Assembly: GCF_022539665.2 (NCBI RefSeq) | Contig: NC_081333.1 | Coordinates: 5,144,971-5,208,970 of the forward strand | Source: Daphnia carinata | Lineage: Eukaryota > Arthropoda > Branchiopoda > Diplostraca > Daphniidae | Direction of reading: 5' to 3' | Length of the DNA: 64,000 nucleotides | Part shown: positions 12,026 to 22,360 of the stretch, one piece after another | How the letters are laid out: each line of letters begins with the position of its first letter | Numbering within the stretch: position 1 is the first letter of the stretch | The notes under the pieces: generated by a model | Database searches by the model: none | Seen by the model: only the letters and a program-made list of their open reading frames with translations | What the model was told of the DNA's origin: nothing | Program-made: the position numbers and the translations under genes

Positions 12026-13324
12026 CGCACATCCGCTCGTTTGTCTTGATTTTCACCAGTTTGTAGGGGAAAATGGATGTCCTGCGATGACAACGCCATG
12101 TCTACGTTGGAATTTCAGTATTAACAACAAATGCCAAAACAACTAATGGCGATCCTACATTGGCTTCAACTCATATTTTCACGGCACAACTTGCAATAAC
12201 ACCCAACCAATGCATGGACGCACTGGTGCCAATATCGGCCGCCAGTTGATATGGAGTATTCTTGCATGTCATTAACCGTGCGTGATGCCACGCCCTAATT
12301 CATGAATGCTACATAATAATTGAAAATTTGAAACATTTAATTAAGTTTTTTGTTTTATAAGTACTTGGATGTTATTTATCACTATTTTCTTGATACAGTT
12401 CATTTATTACATTGTACAATAGTTTCGCCGAATTTAAATGGGAGTTGTTTTATGACGGAAAATGCACGATAACGTTAGCAACGTGGTTTGGTGCCGTAAT
12501 TCACGGTATATAATAGATGCGTGAGTACCTTCACGTAGCAGCACTTGAACAATGACTGGGTATGGCACGCTCCCAATAATGGGATTATGGAATACTAGTA
12601 ACCAAGAGTCTGTAAGCAATTACAACTCGAAACGTCAAGCGTTGGTATGGGATGGGCCCACCATTCCAATGCAAAATTGAATAGAGATGTAAGAGCTATC
12701 AGCTGATGTCAGGATGGATCGAATCAATAGCTGTACTGTATGATTCAGTCCATCCTGGCAGGTCTGGAGGTTACGAATAGTGTGTCAGTTCAAGTGCTTT
12801 GCGCAACCTTTTTGGCTATTTTCCCTATAACTAAAATCAAAACTGGCAAACCGATACTGATATCTCTGCCGAATATTTTGAGCATTCCATAACATAGAAA
12901 TTTTATATTGGAAGTAATAATTGCCATTAGCGGTGTATATGCAACCTGAAAAAAATGTAAACTGCTATTCAATTACAAATGATGGAAAATGGATTTTCAC
13001 CACACAAACGAAACAATGCCTATGAACTAACGCATTGAATCAATGGGACTCTATGCTAGGTAACCGAGTATGGCGTATTTAGTGATATAGTTCTTACTAA
13101 TCCTAAGGAATAATAGTGCTCAGAAATGACAATAAAATTTAAATCGCCTTCATCCACTTTATGCGATGCAGAATAAAACAAATGGATTTGGTAACGGCAT
13201 TATAAAGCTGTATTCAAAATTTCATTTATAAACCACATTCTTATTATAACGACTAGTTAACGCATAAATACATGGCAGGGAAATACTCATTTTGGAACGA
13301 GGGCAGCAAATGATAAAACAAGAT
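12026..13324. other. No recognised gene; possible orphan exon and a hairpin
   Basis: A minus-strand frame at 12970-12790 follows a polypyrimidine-AG acceptor and reads hydrophobically (VAYTPLMAIITSNIKFLCYG). It could be a membrane-protein exon, but I cannot name it. An imperfect inverted repeat (CAGGATGG..GAATCA / TGATTC..CCATCCTG) lies at about 12711-12761. The rest is AT-rich. Confidence 0.35.
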
Positions 13325-13956
13325 CTAATTATCTTTAACTATTGAGCTTGAGGGACAACGCAATTTGTACCTGTAAGTAGTGTAGGACTCTGGCGCTTTT
13401 GTTGTGTAGTAGTGGGGGGCTTCAGTCTGGTAGTAGCTTGGAGCTGCGTAGTACTTCGTTGCCTCAGTGTAGTAGCTGGGAGTAGCACAGGTTGTTGTAT
13501 AGTATGTTGAAGCTTTAGTGTAGTAGCTTGGTGCAGCATACGGTGCGGTGTAGTACTCGTCGGCCTTTGTAGTGTAGTATTGGGGAGCATCAGTGTAGTA
13601 CGTTGGAGCTGCGCAAGTTGTGGTGTAGTACTTGAAGGGCACTGTATAGCAGCCTGGTGCAGCATACGTTGTGGTGTATTCAGGAGCCTTTGTAGAGTAG
13701 TATTGCGGAGCCTCAGTATAGTAAGCTGGAACAGCATACGTGGTAGTAAAGTATTCAGCAGCCTTTGTGATGTAGTAGCTAGGTTCCACGTAGTACGAAG
13801 GAGCAGCCGTTGTGTAATAACTTGGTGCAGCATAGGACTTCGGGGCTTCAGTATAGTACGTCGGCTCAGGGTGGTAAGATGGGGCAGCTTGTGGTGTAGT
13901 ACGTTGGAGCTACGTAGTACTTTTAGGACACTGTACACGTTCAGATTTCCAGCCAT
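13325..13956 (-). pseudogene. Tyr/Thr-rich YYTT-AP repeat protein, frameshifted
   Basis: The minus-strand frame 13789-13325 encodes a 154-residue chain of repeated YYTT, AAPSYYTEAP and TKAPEYYTT modules. Upstream, to 13956, the same modules continue in other frames (for example APSYYTTAAPSYYVEP near 13800-13840, and YYVAPTYYTT near 13905). At least two frameshifts therefore interrupt the array. Such low-complexity Tyr-rich secreted proteins are common in Daphnia-like genomes and are probably extracellular or cuticular. No signal peptide is visible in the 13956 start (MAGNLNVYSVLK). A more decayed relative lies at 19205-19462. Confidence 0.65.
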
Positions 13957-14244
13957 ACTGTTACTGCAGGTAGGCAGGGACTGCTTTCGTCTAGATTGGA
14001 TAAAAAGGCTTCAAAAACTCCTCTAAATTAATATCACATATTGCCTAAACAAAATGAATCCTATTATGTTTACCATCAGAACAATATGTAACCTATAGAT
14101 TCAGCCAAATTAATAAACCTATATAAAGTCCTACATTCTGTATATGAACCACAAATACATTTATTTTGTCCTTCGTTTTACTCCAAGGTGAACGATCTTT
14201 GACGAAGTAGGAAAATTTTGTCTGTTTACTCATCTCGAGCTCTG

Positions 14245-14408
14245 GGGCTAACGGCAATGTGTTCTAGCTTTAACATGGATCCTTCTTCATTTTTGCTGCA
14301 ATTTGTAGCAAAACTATTTTCATTGTGACTGCATGGGTTCTGTACTTCCCTTTAAATACATTTCCAATGCGACCAACACCTAGTTCTACGCGGTTAGCGT
14401 CGATCTAA
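14245..14408 (-). pseudogene. IRE1-like kinase N-lobe fragment, head-to-head with the next gene
   Basis: The minus strand reads VELGVGRIGNVFKGKYRTHA then VTMKIVLLQ. After a one-base frame change it reads NCSKNEEGSMLKLEHIAV. This aligns piece by piece with the plus-strand gene at 14852 (LGTGGIASVWKGKFNGRPVA, KFLLQNWNEEKEENAMKQLD). It is the Gly loop and beta-3/alpha-C region of the same kinase family. The VAIK Lys is present here (MKI). No further exons follow, so it is a fragment. Confidence 0.65.
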
Positions 14409-14851
14409 ATTTTTCTTTCGAATTTCCCGCCATGTTTTCGATACAAAAAAAGCTGTTAGTTGCAAAACGTCCAGGATAGATTGAATGCAGGAACATGGCA
14501 ATTTTGCGATTCATTTGCTTCGAGTTCCTTGGCAAACGCGTAACGCGTTTGGACGATAACGTTTAAATCTTTAATCACCGGACGACGGCACTACAACCTG
14601 ATATCTTTTGGTGAAGCTTATCAGCAAAGAACCGTTTTTGTTCGTCTCACACGGTTGCGTATAGGATTTTTATCTCTGCTGATAATCAAGGTCAGTAGAT
14701 ATGAGCGCGTTACGGTCACCTGAAGGCGTCGGCGATTTTGCCAAGGATTGGAAGAAAATTATCGCAACAGCGCCATTCGGAAACTGTCTTGTATCCTTTC
14801 AGCTATCTTGGCTATTCCACAGTTAACTGTTTATTTTTGTATGTTGGAAAA

Positions 14852-15860
14852 ATGGAGGAAATTCCGAAAAGAACAAGGAAACTAATTTCGATCGACAGTA
14901 AGTCTGACCGCGTTCTACTAGGAACTGGTGGAATTGCCTCCGTATGGAAAGGAAAGTTCAATGGCCGTCCAGTCGCAGTAAACAAATTTTTACTGCAAAA
15001 TTGGAATGAAGAAAAAGAAGAAAATGCTATGAAACAATTGGATCATCCAAACATCGTGAAACTATTTCATTGTGAAAGTGACGAAGACTTCAGGTGAGAT
15101 TACTGCGTCGTGATTTTGAAGTAAAACGATATCAATACCTGAAAGTTTTTCGTCCCCATGTTACAGGTACTTCGCGTTGGAATTGTGCGTCGCTTCGTTA
15201 GGTGAGCTGTTCTTAGAGTTGAATAAACCCGATAAATACAACGGACCTATGCCATGTCTTATTGAAGCTTTTCAACAATTAGCTTCGGGACTCGAACACA
15301 TTCATTCAAAGAATTTTGTTCATCGTGATATTAATCCGCACAACATCCTTATTTCGGCCATATCTGCTACACAACCTTTTGCGGTGACACTCAAATTTGC
15401 CGATTTCGTATTATCCAAATCCGTAAATGAGAGGGGAACGTTCACGATGAGTGGAATACGAGGAGTCGCAAATTATTTTGCTCCCGAAATATTGAGACTA
15501 TGGACGACAGGCCAAAAGTGTCGAGGGGACGTCAAGAACGACATCTTTGCACTTGTTCTCGTCTTTGGATGTCTGTTCTTGGACGGGCAACATCTTTACC
15601 GTTCTAATGAGAGCGAAATTCACAACATAATTGAAGGAAATCCGATCAACATGCAAAGTAATTCCCGACATCCTAAAACATTTTTTTCTATTAACATAGA
15701 ATTTATCGTTCCACTGTATAAATTGACGAAAAAAAAATGCAGATTATACGAGGATGAACTACTTCAGAAAATGTTGGAAGACGATCCCACCAAAAGAATG
15801 ACGTCGACAGAAGTTGTCGATCAACTAAAATCCATCAAGGAAAAGGTTAAATCAATCTGA
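14852..15860 (+). CDS. IRE1-like protein kinase with degenerate active site, 2 exons, 311 aa
   Basis: Exon 1 is 14852-15093 and exon 2 is 15167-15860; GT-AG borders keep frame and give 311 residues. The fold order is kinase: Gly loop LGTGGIASVWKG (residues 23-34); N44 where the VAIK Lys is expected (VAVNKF); HRDINPHNIL (133-142), where IRE1 has HRDLKPHNIL; and DFV (160-162) instead of DFG. The C-lobe ends with DDPTKRMTSTEVVDQL. There is no luminal or transmembrane part and no KEN RNase domain, unlike real IRE1. Three substituted catalytic positions suggest a pseudokinase. Residues from 15658 to 15699 could alternatively be a 42-bp in-frame intron with a T-rich acceptor. A small downstream frame (15887-16072) and AATAAA at about 16149 follow. 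I chose the ATG at 14852 because the kinase fold starts just after it. An in-frame ATG at 14738 would add about 38 residues. Confidence 0.75.
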
Positions 15861-16309
15861 TGCAACTCGCGCAATTATCTTAACATTTGTCTCTATGTTC
15901 TATTTCGCTTGCTAAAAAACCTCTCAAACTCGATGCGAATTATACGCTACCATTCACGATTGATCGAATGATTTCAGGCGGCGACAAAGCCGCTCTTGTA
16001 AAGCTTTTCAACTGGATAGCTCCGGACTTAATGGTTACAAAACTTCTTTACAGCAGCAAGGCAAAATCGTAACTACGTCTTCCTTTTTTTTTTTTTTTGC
16101 CTTTCTGGTACTTTACATCTAAATCACGAAGTAGTATTCGTTCGACAAATAAAGATTATCTTAGAACAGAACCCTATGAATTACACAAATTGATTATCTG
16201 ATACTTTTTTCACAGAAGGAGCAAATTTTCCGCGGCTACAATTCGAGACAAATTTCAACTGCCGAACAGATGAATTTCAGCAGGAAAGTCGCCAATAGCA
16301 TCAACGGTA

Positions 16310-16745
16310 TGGGAAACTCGACGAAAATCGATTTCAACCATTCCCTGTTGAAATCCAACACTAATGAGAATGCGTTTTAGATCAAGGAGCAGCTGGTGCT
16401 CTTGAATCAGGTCCCTCGAAACGCGTTCGTCATTATAGGCTTGATTGCCTCAACTACAGGAATCGTGGGGCTAGTGGCCAACGGGACAGTACTTTCCATC
16501 TTTTCGAAGTGCTAAAAGGCGCAATTGCGCCTTTACAATTTGCGGATTGTGTTTCAAAACACAAGTGCTCGGTAGACAATGAAATAATCAAAAGATTCTA
16601 ACTTGTTGATTTTTAATTGCAGATTCAAAAGGCTATTAAGATCTCATCCAGCAAATACGTTCATCATTAAATTGCCTTTAAGCGATATGGCAGCATCAGC
16701 TCTTCATTCGATGGCTTCCTATTCAAATTTTCAACAGAGATATTC
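16310..16745 (+). pseudogene. Opsin-like class A GPCR fragment (N-terminus to TM2)
   Basis: ATG at 16310 gives a short N-terminus with N-glycosylation sites (NST, NHS), then a premature TAG at 16378, then IKEQLVLLNQVPRNAFVIIG and TM1 (IASTTGIVGLVANGTVLSIF). Joining exon 1 at TCGAA (GTGCTA donor, about 16509) to exon 2 after TTTTAATTGCAG (16621) gives SKFKRLL..PANTFIIKL then LSDMAASALHSMASYSNF. This is the opsin-type intracellular loop 1 and TM2 pattern (FK.LR.PANTFIINLA.SD). Homology stops after FQQRY at about 16745. One stop and the lack of TM3-7 make it a scrap. It would have been a rhodopsin-like receptor; assignment within class A is inference. Confidence 0.6.
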
Positions 16746-17159
16746 CTAAAAAATATACCGAAAACAAGAGCACAAAAATGGCGCACTCGACTCTACTAAA
16801 CGACAAGGAAGACTGAGAACAAAAGTGACGCTTTGCTCAAACGTTGCCAATTTGCGAATTCGCGTAGTTGCCATCTTTTAAAATTTGTCTCCACCCCTTC
16901 TATTTCGACATATCATTTGTATGAATATTACTACCCTCAATTAGAAATACAAATAACCATAAACAAAACAAACATTTTCAACTGTTTTTTTATTTGCTAA
17001 ATTTGCATCTAAATCTTTTAAGCAATAAATATTGCAGGATGAATTTTAAAGTTTTAAGTTTATATTCTTATCTTGCCGGGATTCATATGCCGTAACAAAC
17101 CTATTCAAAATTAACATAGTTAAATTAGAATTTTAGATGAAAACTTATTCATGTTACTT
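16746..17159. other. No gene seen
   Basis: AT-rich spacer between the GPCR scrap (plus) and the DUF4806 pseudogene (minus). Confidence 0.5.
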
Positions 17160-18304
17160 TACTCACCTTTACTCGTCTTCAAAATTTGCAGCGGAGAATC
17201 CTTTTCGGTCACATTTCTCTTGAGAATGTCGCAACCATTCGCGAATACAAAACTAAATATCGTCATCTAATTTTTCTTCAATCTGAAGGCGGGTATTTGC
17301 GCGAACAGCACATATTTTTATAAAGAAATTTTAGTGAAAGGCATTAATGTATGTATATAAAATTTCTTACTAACTGTGGCAGTATTTATGTTTTTAGCTC
17401 GCTGAAACAATTTTTTTTTCTCCTTTTTTTACTTTTTCCTTTCCACGTGAATGAAGCGCAGATTTGGTCTGTGAAAAGTTTCCCCATAATCCGGTAAACC
17501 ATATCACTGAGAGATCTTCCCCCTCTTCTAAATAACACCAGCTTCTAAAAAATAGTTTCAAATTCATTAAGACAAACAACTTTTAAAAACTTTTTCATAC
17601 ATAATTACCAGTTTTTGCAGCATAGAACGCAATTCCAGTGCTTTTTGTAATTCCTTAACTTCTCCAATCTAGCGGCAAAGCGAATACTTCTTCAGGATAA
17701 TCGGCCTCTTCCACGTTGCAAACACAACCAATTCATTTTTCAGCCTCCAACCGGTCGATTTTTTCCATTAATTGCTTCATCAGAATTTTCAGAAATTCAA
17801 GAAACCTCTTCGTGTATGACTGAAATTCTAAAAAGGTAAAAATGTTAATATTAAACTTAAAATAATGCTAATTTTGCCATTATTACGTTGCTGTGACCAA
17901 ACTTCTGATGTTCCTTTTGCAGCCTATTGAGGAGTTTGCAGTGCGTTTGAGGGGCTCGTATCCGGTGTGTTATTCATATTGTTGCATTGTTTTTTGCGAT
18001 ACGGAACAAAAATTCCATCATCCCCTTTTGCAGCTTGAAATTCATAGTCTGAAACCAAAAAAAAAAAAAAAATTTAAGAAACCTTTAATTATTAACTTAA
18101 CAGTTAAATACCTTCATCAACTAGTTCATCGTGTAAAATTTCTGCATCCACATTTTCTTCAATTTCCAAATATTCTTTTCCTATTGAAGCGATCTCTTCT
18201 GTGACATATTCAACATAGTTTTCTTCTAATGCGTTTCCTAATACGTTGGCAGTAATTCCTTTGCCAAGATGTTCAAATGAAATAAACTGAAAATCTGCAT
18301 CCAT
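17160..18304 (-). pseudogene. DUF4806-domain protein gene, five exons, stops and frameshift
   Basis: Minus strand. Exon A 18304-about 18111: acidic start MDADFQFISFEHLGKGITAN ... DELVDEG, donor GTATTT. Exon B about 18050-17900: YEFQAAKGDDGIFVPYRKKQ, stop at TPQ*, AAKGTSEVW. Exon C about 17825-17615: a basic helical stretch (FLEFLKILMKQLMEKIDRLE), then a stop, PEEVFALPLD, frameshift, EVKELQKALELRSMLQKL. Exon D about 17535-17395: KLVLFRRGGRSLSDMVYRIM then GKLFTDQICASFTWKGKSKK. Exon E about 17310-17165: RANTRLQIEEKLDDDI, stop, FCIREWLRHSQEKC. Exons C-E are the DUF4806 pattern (FPL...EEL..LE..L ... GG.S..D...RI...LFT...A..F.WKGK ... REWLRH). Its function is unknown; it is common in arthropod genomes, often in many copies. 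Three internal stops mark a pseudogene. Confidence 0.7.
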
Positions 18305-18321
18305 TGTCTCACTAGTAACAT

Positions 18322-18510
18322 CTAGAAAAAAATGGATGTCGGGTTACTACTGCAATAAAAGAAACTAAAAAAATTACCTTCCTGCTGTCCACGAAAATTA
18401 TTACCCCTTTCTTCATTGCTGTTCCTACAAGGCACATTTCCACTTCCTTTCCGTCCATGATACCCACTTCCACCTGCAACACGATGCCCGTTCCCACGGA
18501 AACATCCCAA
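18322..18510 (-). other. Gly/Arg-rich minus-strand frame, possible upstream exon
   Basis: The open minus frame reads GCFRGNGHRVAGGSGYHGRK and GNNFRGQQEG before a possible donor GGTAATTT. RGG-like composition. It lies directly upstream of the DUF4806 pseudogene on the same strand and could be its 5' exon or an independent remnant. No family is recognised. Confidence 0.3.
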
Positions 18511-18654
18511 TGTACCGTACCTGTTCTAAGAGGTGACGTCAACGCGACTCCCTTTGGCTATCCATTTTCATTTCCATCCATGTAATCCAGACATGTTTAA
18601 AAGAAACTAATAACATCATCTCTGCATGACAGCTGCTTTAAATATACCCTACCT

Positions 18655-19115
18655 AAGGATTTGGCAATCGCAATCGATTCAATTATGGCGATCAATAGAG
18701 AAATGTAAAGTGCAGAACCGAGATTTTTGTAGATGTCCAACGAAAGAGTATGTCTTTCCGTCTGCCTCAAACGAAAAGGGCGGCGCTCTGAATGGAGGGA
18801 ATCCGCTAGGAATGTCACCTAAATGTATAAACGTTAGCTATTTAGGGGAAAGTTTGCAAAATGAAATACGGTGTTTTTTAATGGCGAAATAGCATTGTTT
18901 TCCATTTTTACAGGGGATTCATTTAACTAAAAAATATATTGGGATGTGCGTGACTTACCTGTTAGGTGAGAGGATAGCTACTCTGGCCAGGTTCAGTCAG
19001 AGCGTAAGCCAAAATGGAAGCGGCGATGATGACGATAGCGTTACGCGAGACCGAAATCAGCCAACATGTCGTGTTGATCCAATTCTGCCATCGCTTTCTT
19101 TCTCCTTCTTTACCC
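18655..19115 (-). pseudogene. SLC26A11-like anion transporter, two middle exons, frameshifted
   Basis: Exon 1 (about 19115-18957) reads RKRWQNWINTTCWLISVSRN then AIVIIAASILAYALTEPGQS, with a stop just before the donor GTAAG. Exon 2 (about 18820-18655) reads GDIPSGFPPFRAPPFSF, then a one-base shift, then DIYKNLGSALYISLLIAIIE then SIAIAKSLG and donor GTAGGG. These match the SLC26A11-type middle region (..STARNA.VV..A...AY.. ; GNIP.GLPPF..PPFS ; GSA....PL...LESIAIAKAF). A membrane sulfate or anion exchanger by family. The lone first-TM exon at 11391-11486 is on the same strand but in the wrong order. Confidence 0.75.
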
Positions 19116-19204
19116 AATTTGACTTGATCAAGAACCTATCTTACGCGAAAAAAAGATGTGTGAATCAAAATGTTGAAATATCTTACCATAACATCTTAAC
19201 ATAA

Positions 19205-19462
19205 CATTAAATGCTGCACCAGCGGACTACGCCGAGGATTCATAGTACTATTCGGCCGCCATTATTCGGAAGCACCCACGTACTACACGACTAAGGCCCG
19301 GGAATAATACACAACAATAGCTCCTCAGTATTGCGTTTAGATGTCCGACTACCACACTATCACTTACGCAGCTTCTGTTTACAACATTGAGGTCCCCAAG
19401 TAATATACGGCTCCAAACTATTACCAAACAAAAGCTCGCCCTTACTACACCACCTTTTTTAC
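19205..19462 (+). pseudogene. Decayed YYTT-AP repeat gene fragment
   Basis: The plus strand from about 19270 reads APTYYTTKARE, stop, YTTIAPQYCV, stop, MSDYHTITYAASVYN, then KARPYYTT. It is the same module family as 13325-13956 but on the other strand. TAC-to-TAA type changes have turned Tyr codons into stops. The piece 19205-19270 (AAPADYAED) is the same in another frame. Confidence 0.55.
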
Positions 19463-19469
19463 TGGCATA

Positions 19470-21150
19470 CACAAAACTGAATTATCCGAATCCATGTAAA
19501 CTAGCCTATTTTATACCGTATGTCCAACAAATGTCCAGTTTACATGAATGCAAGATTTGCAGATCGAAATATGGTGCGAGCAGCAAGTTTTTTTTATAGT
19601 TTGCATAAAATATTTATTGACTCTTAAGTACAAGACAAAGGAACAATAATTCTTCATAAGGAGCATCGCATGTAGCTCCACGTTCGATTGCCTCGTCACC
19701 TTCCCACCTTCAGGATCGTTTCACTAATTCGGGCTTTTGTAGCAGTTCTAGACCCCGCTCACGAGTGAGATTGACTCCGTGAGCTGGCCGCCCTTCTGGG
19801 CCAGATTATACTTGTGGTATAAATTTAAGGCTTGATTTCTGGTGGTTACCCAGAACACTCAGAGGACGTCACAGGATATTATCATGTGACCACTTGATAT
19901 CGCATGTCTCGTGGCCTGCTACCTTTTCTTGGCCACACTATTTTGTCGAGAGCGACTCGAAAAGAACTAATCGTAGGGCAGTCGAAGGGCGAAACCTTCC
20001 GGCACCACACACCGACGCTGTTCCGTTCAGACCTAACCGGTCACTCATGATTGGGTAAGTAAAGTGAAAGAAGAAGGGTGAGAAGAAATATGTAACGGAG
20101 GGATTTATGAGAATTAGACAGTCGAAAAGCGATCGGATCCAATCCCGGCCCTAGACAAGAGAAAAATGTGTTAGTATATGTTTTCCAGGAATAATTCTTA
20201 CCTTTCTGAATGCATTTTTAAAGTTTTATAGGCTTTTATCATTGCGTGTATGACAAATATCGGAAACTGAACACATGTATAAGTTAGTTAGGTTTGTTAT
20301 TACAAATTTTTGTTAGTTGGTTATTGGCGTGCTAATTATAGTGGAGGTAGGGCGCAATTGGAACGCTAGGCAATTGAAACAAAAATTCTACCACTTGAAG
20401 TATTTAATAGATTTACTTTTAAAAATTTGACCTAGCGGGAATTTTGGTTGTGCATTTCTAGAAAAAAATTGAAGGCTTTAGACTCTAAACGTTTTCGAGT
20501 TATCCCAGAAAGTTGTTTTTTGACTGTCCATTTTCAGTTTTTGCCCAAAGTTTTTTTTGCCGATTTCAGGCACCAAAACGGCACCAAAATGGTACCCGTT
20601 TGCAGGATACTAAGGCATCCTCAAGGCGGGTATGAAAAGGGTACCATTTCGGCACCCGAAACCTTCCGCAGATGACGGAGAGAGCCGACACACGTTTAAG
20701 GCACGAAATCGGCATCAAAGCGGCATCATTTAAATGTTGTGCTCATTAAAAATGGGATACGTTTATTAGGTTAGCTTGAGTTTTGGGGGTTGGTTTCAGC
20801 GCCTTAAAATTAAACTTGCGCTTTAAAAAAAAAAGAAGCTAGAAAAGTGGGAGTTAGGAAAATATATATTATTTAGCATAAGAAATGCTTAAAACAAGCA
20901 TTATTTATGATAGGACTTTAATCTTAAATAATTCATTTCCTTAAAAAAATTAACAAATCATACTTAAGTTTGAAAATAAAAAACATTTAGCATAATTTGT
21001 TTAATTGCTTTTGAGGGAACGAAAGTTTAACTTAATTTTGACTTCATCTTTAGGTTTTTTAAATTCTGTTTTTGACCTGTTGTCGAAAAAAACTTTCAAA
21101 ACAAGTATTTTTCTAGATTTCTATTTATATTGTTCGGAAATATTAGTTAT
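19470..21150. other. No gene seen; unclassified repeat-like sequence
   Basis: No coding stretch found. The segment 19740-20170 has a higher GC content than its AT-rich neighbours and could be part of an unclassified repeat or LTR. A dyad-rich cluster lies at 20570-20740 (separate entry). Confidence 0.4.
20570..20740. repeat. Cluster of GGCACC/GGTACC words in both orientations
   Basis: Within 170 bp the word GGCACC(A)AAA / GGTACC recurs. The arms AAATGGTACCCG (about 20587) and GGGTACCATTT (about 20639) form an inverted repeat, and CGGCACC, CGGCATC and CGAAATCGGCATC occur nearby. It resembles in style the clusters at 24955-25280, 25780-25885, 52636-52835, 54580-54745 and 60030-60185. Confidence 0.45.
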
Positions 21151-21159
21151 AATATAAGT

Positions 21160-21245
21160 AGAATGGTCCAGTGGAAAGAAAATCCGACTGTGGTGAGGGA
21201 GACGCGAGTTCGATCCCAGCCACAGCCGTTTTAGCAACGGTGCCA
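21160..21245 (+). repeat. tRNA-derived SINE head
   Basis: Contains an A-box-like TGGTCCAGTGG and a B-box GAGTTCGATCCC, about 45 bp apart, i.e. an internal pol III promoter arrangement. The flanks do not pair as an acceptor stem, so it is not a working tRNA. A non-tRNA body follows for about 150 bp. A related tRNA-like head is at 58275-58340 on the minus strand. Confidence 0.55.
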
Positions 21246-21399
21246 AAACTGTGCTGATGGGCTACTACGGAAGTCTTGAAGGCAACTACAAGATATTTTT
21301 GGGAATTCGCCTATGTAAAACAACATAGGCACACGTTTTAGTGATTGAAAGGATGACTTTACGTTATTAAAGACAAATTGTAATAAGAAAATGAACTCG

Positions 21400-22360
21400 G
21401 GAAGGCGTTACCACAATGCCGAATATATTTTATTCTAATAGGCCAAAGATAATAAAAGAATTACACAGATATGGGGTATAAATGGGAAACAGAAATACAA
21501 AAATGGAGTCATACGAATTCAGTCTTACCGTCACCGCCGTGGCGAAGATAGAATAAAGATGTCAAACGTTGAAAGAGAAAAGATAAAGAAAACGGGCTTG
21601 TCGGTCGCATAAGAAGCGATGAAAGCACTCACAATAATTATTGAATAGGAACAAATTAAACTCACTATATTTGAAGAATTAAACAACACTTGTAGCACTA
21701 AGAATAAGAACTGGAACTGGAACTAGAACTGAAGATAGTTGAAGAACTGAAACGAACTGTAGAACTATAGAACTAACTTTTGGGAACAAAAAGGGCATCC
21801 TTTTATACGTTTTACATGTTTGAGGGAAACATAGCATTTCCGACAGATCCCTAGCAGAAATTCAGAGGGCAACATCCCATCCAAGACTGGTATTTAGGAC
21901 TCGTCTAGAGTCCTAGACTGGTCCAGCGGGCGGGTATTTGGACCCCTTGTTTGCAGCCATAACAGCCTCCTAGACTGGTATCGAGGACGGTTAAAAAAAG
22001 AAGAAAAAAGACGGTGAGCCTCTTAAATAAGAGCCAAAAGCCGTTCACATACCCGGCCGTTAGACTCAGCCGGGGCTCATCTTCTATACTCGTCCGAATA
22101 CTCGTACCCGATATCCGTTATGGGACGGTTTTTAAAATGCACTTTTACTCCCTACGTTAAATTTTTATAGTTTCACAAAATAAAGATCTGCAAAATAACA
22201 CAAATTGCTTTATATTTATCATGACATGACTGATAATCCAGTTCGTTCTGGCAACATAACAACAGGGCACAAAGACTAGAAAGGCGCAATGTGGCCAACA
22301 CGGCATGGCGAGAACACAGAAAAAACATCTTTTAGGACATTTAAACCAAAAATTTGTAAG
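21400..22360. other. No gene seen; short repeated words
   Basis: No coding stretch. The word AGACTGGTATxxAGGAC recurs (about 21889, 21927, 21973), with TACTCGTCCGAATACTCGTACC near 22085. These are related to the repeat cluster at 24955-25280. Confidence 0.4.

Noticed and set aside
11391-19115. SLC26 pieces at 11391 and 18655-19115 as one gene
   Set aside because: Both are on the minus strand, but the N-terminal exon lies at the downstream end, so they are not collinear.
21160-21245. Possible functional tRNA gene
   Set aside because: Only the box elements are present; no cloverleaf pairing.
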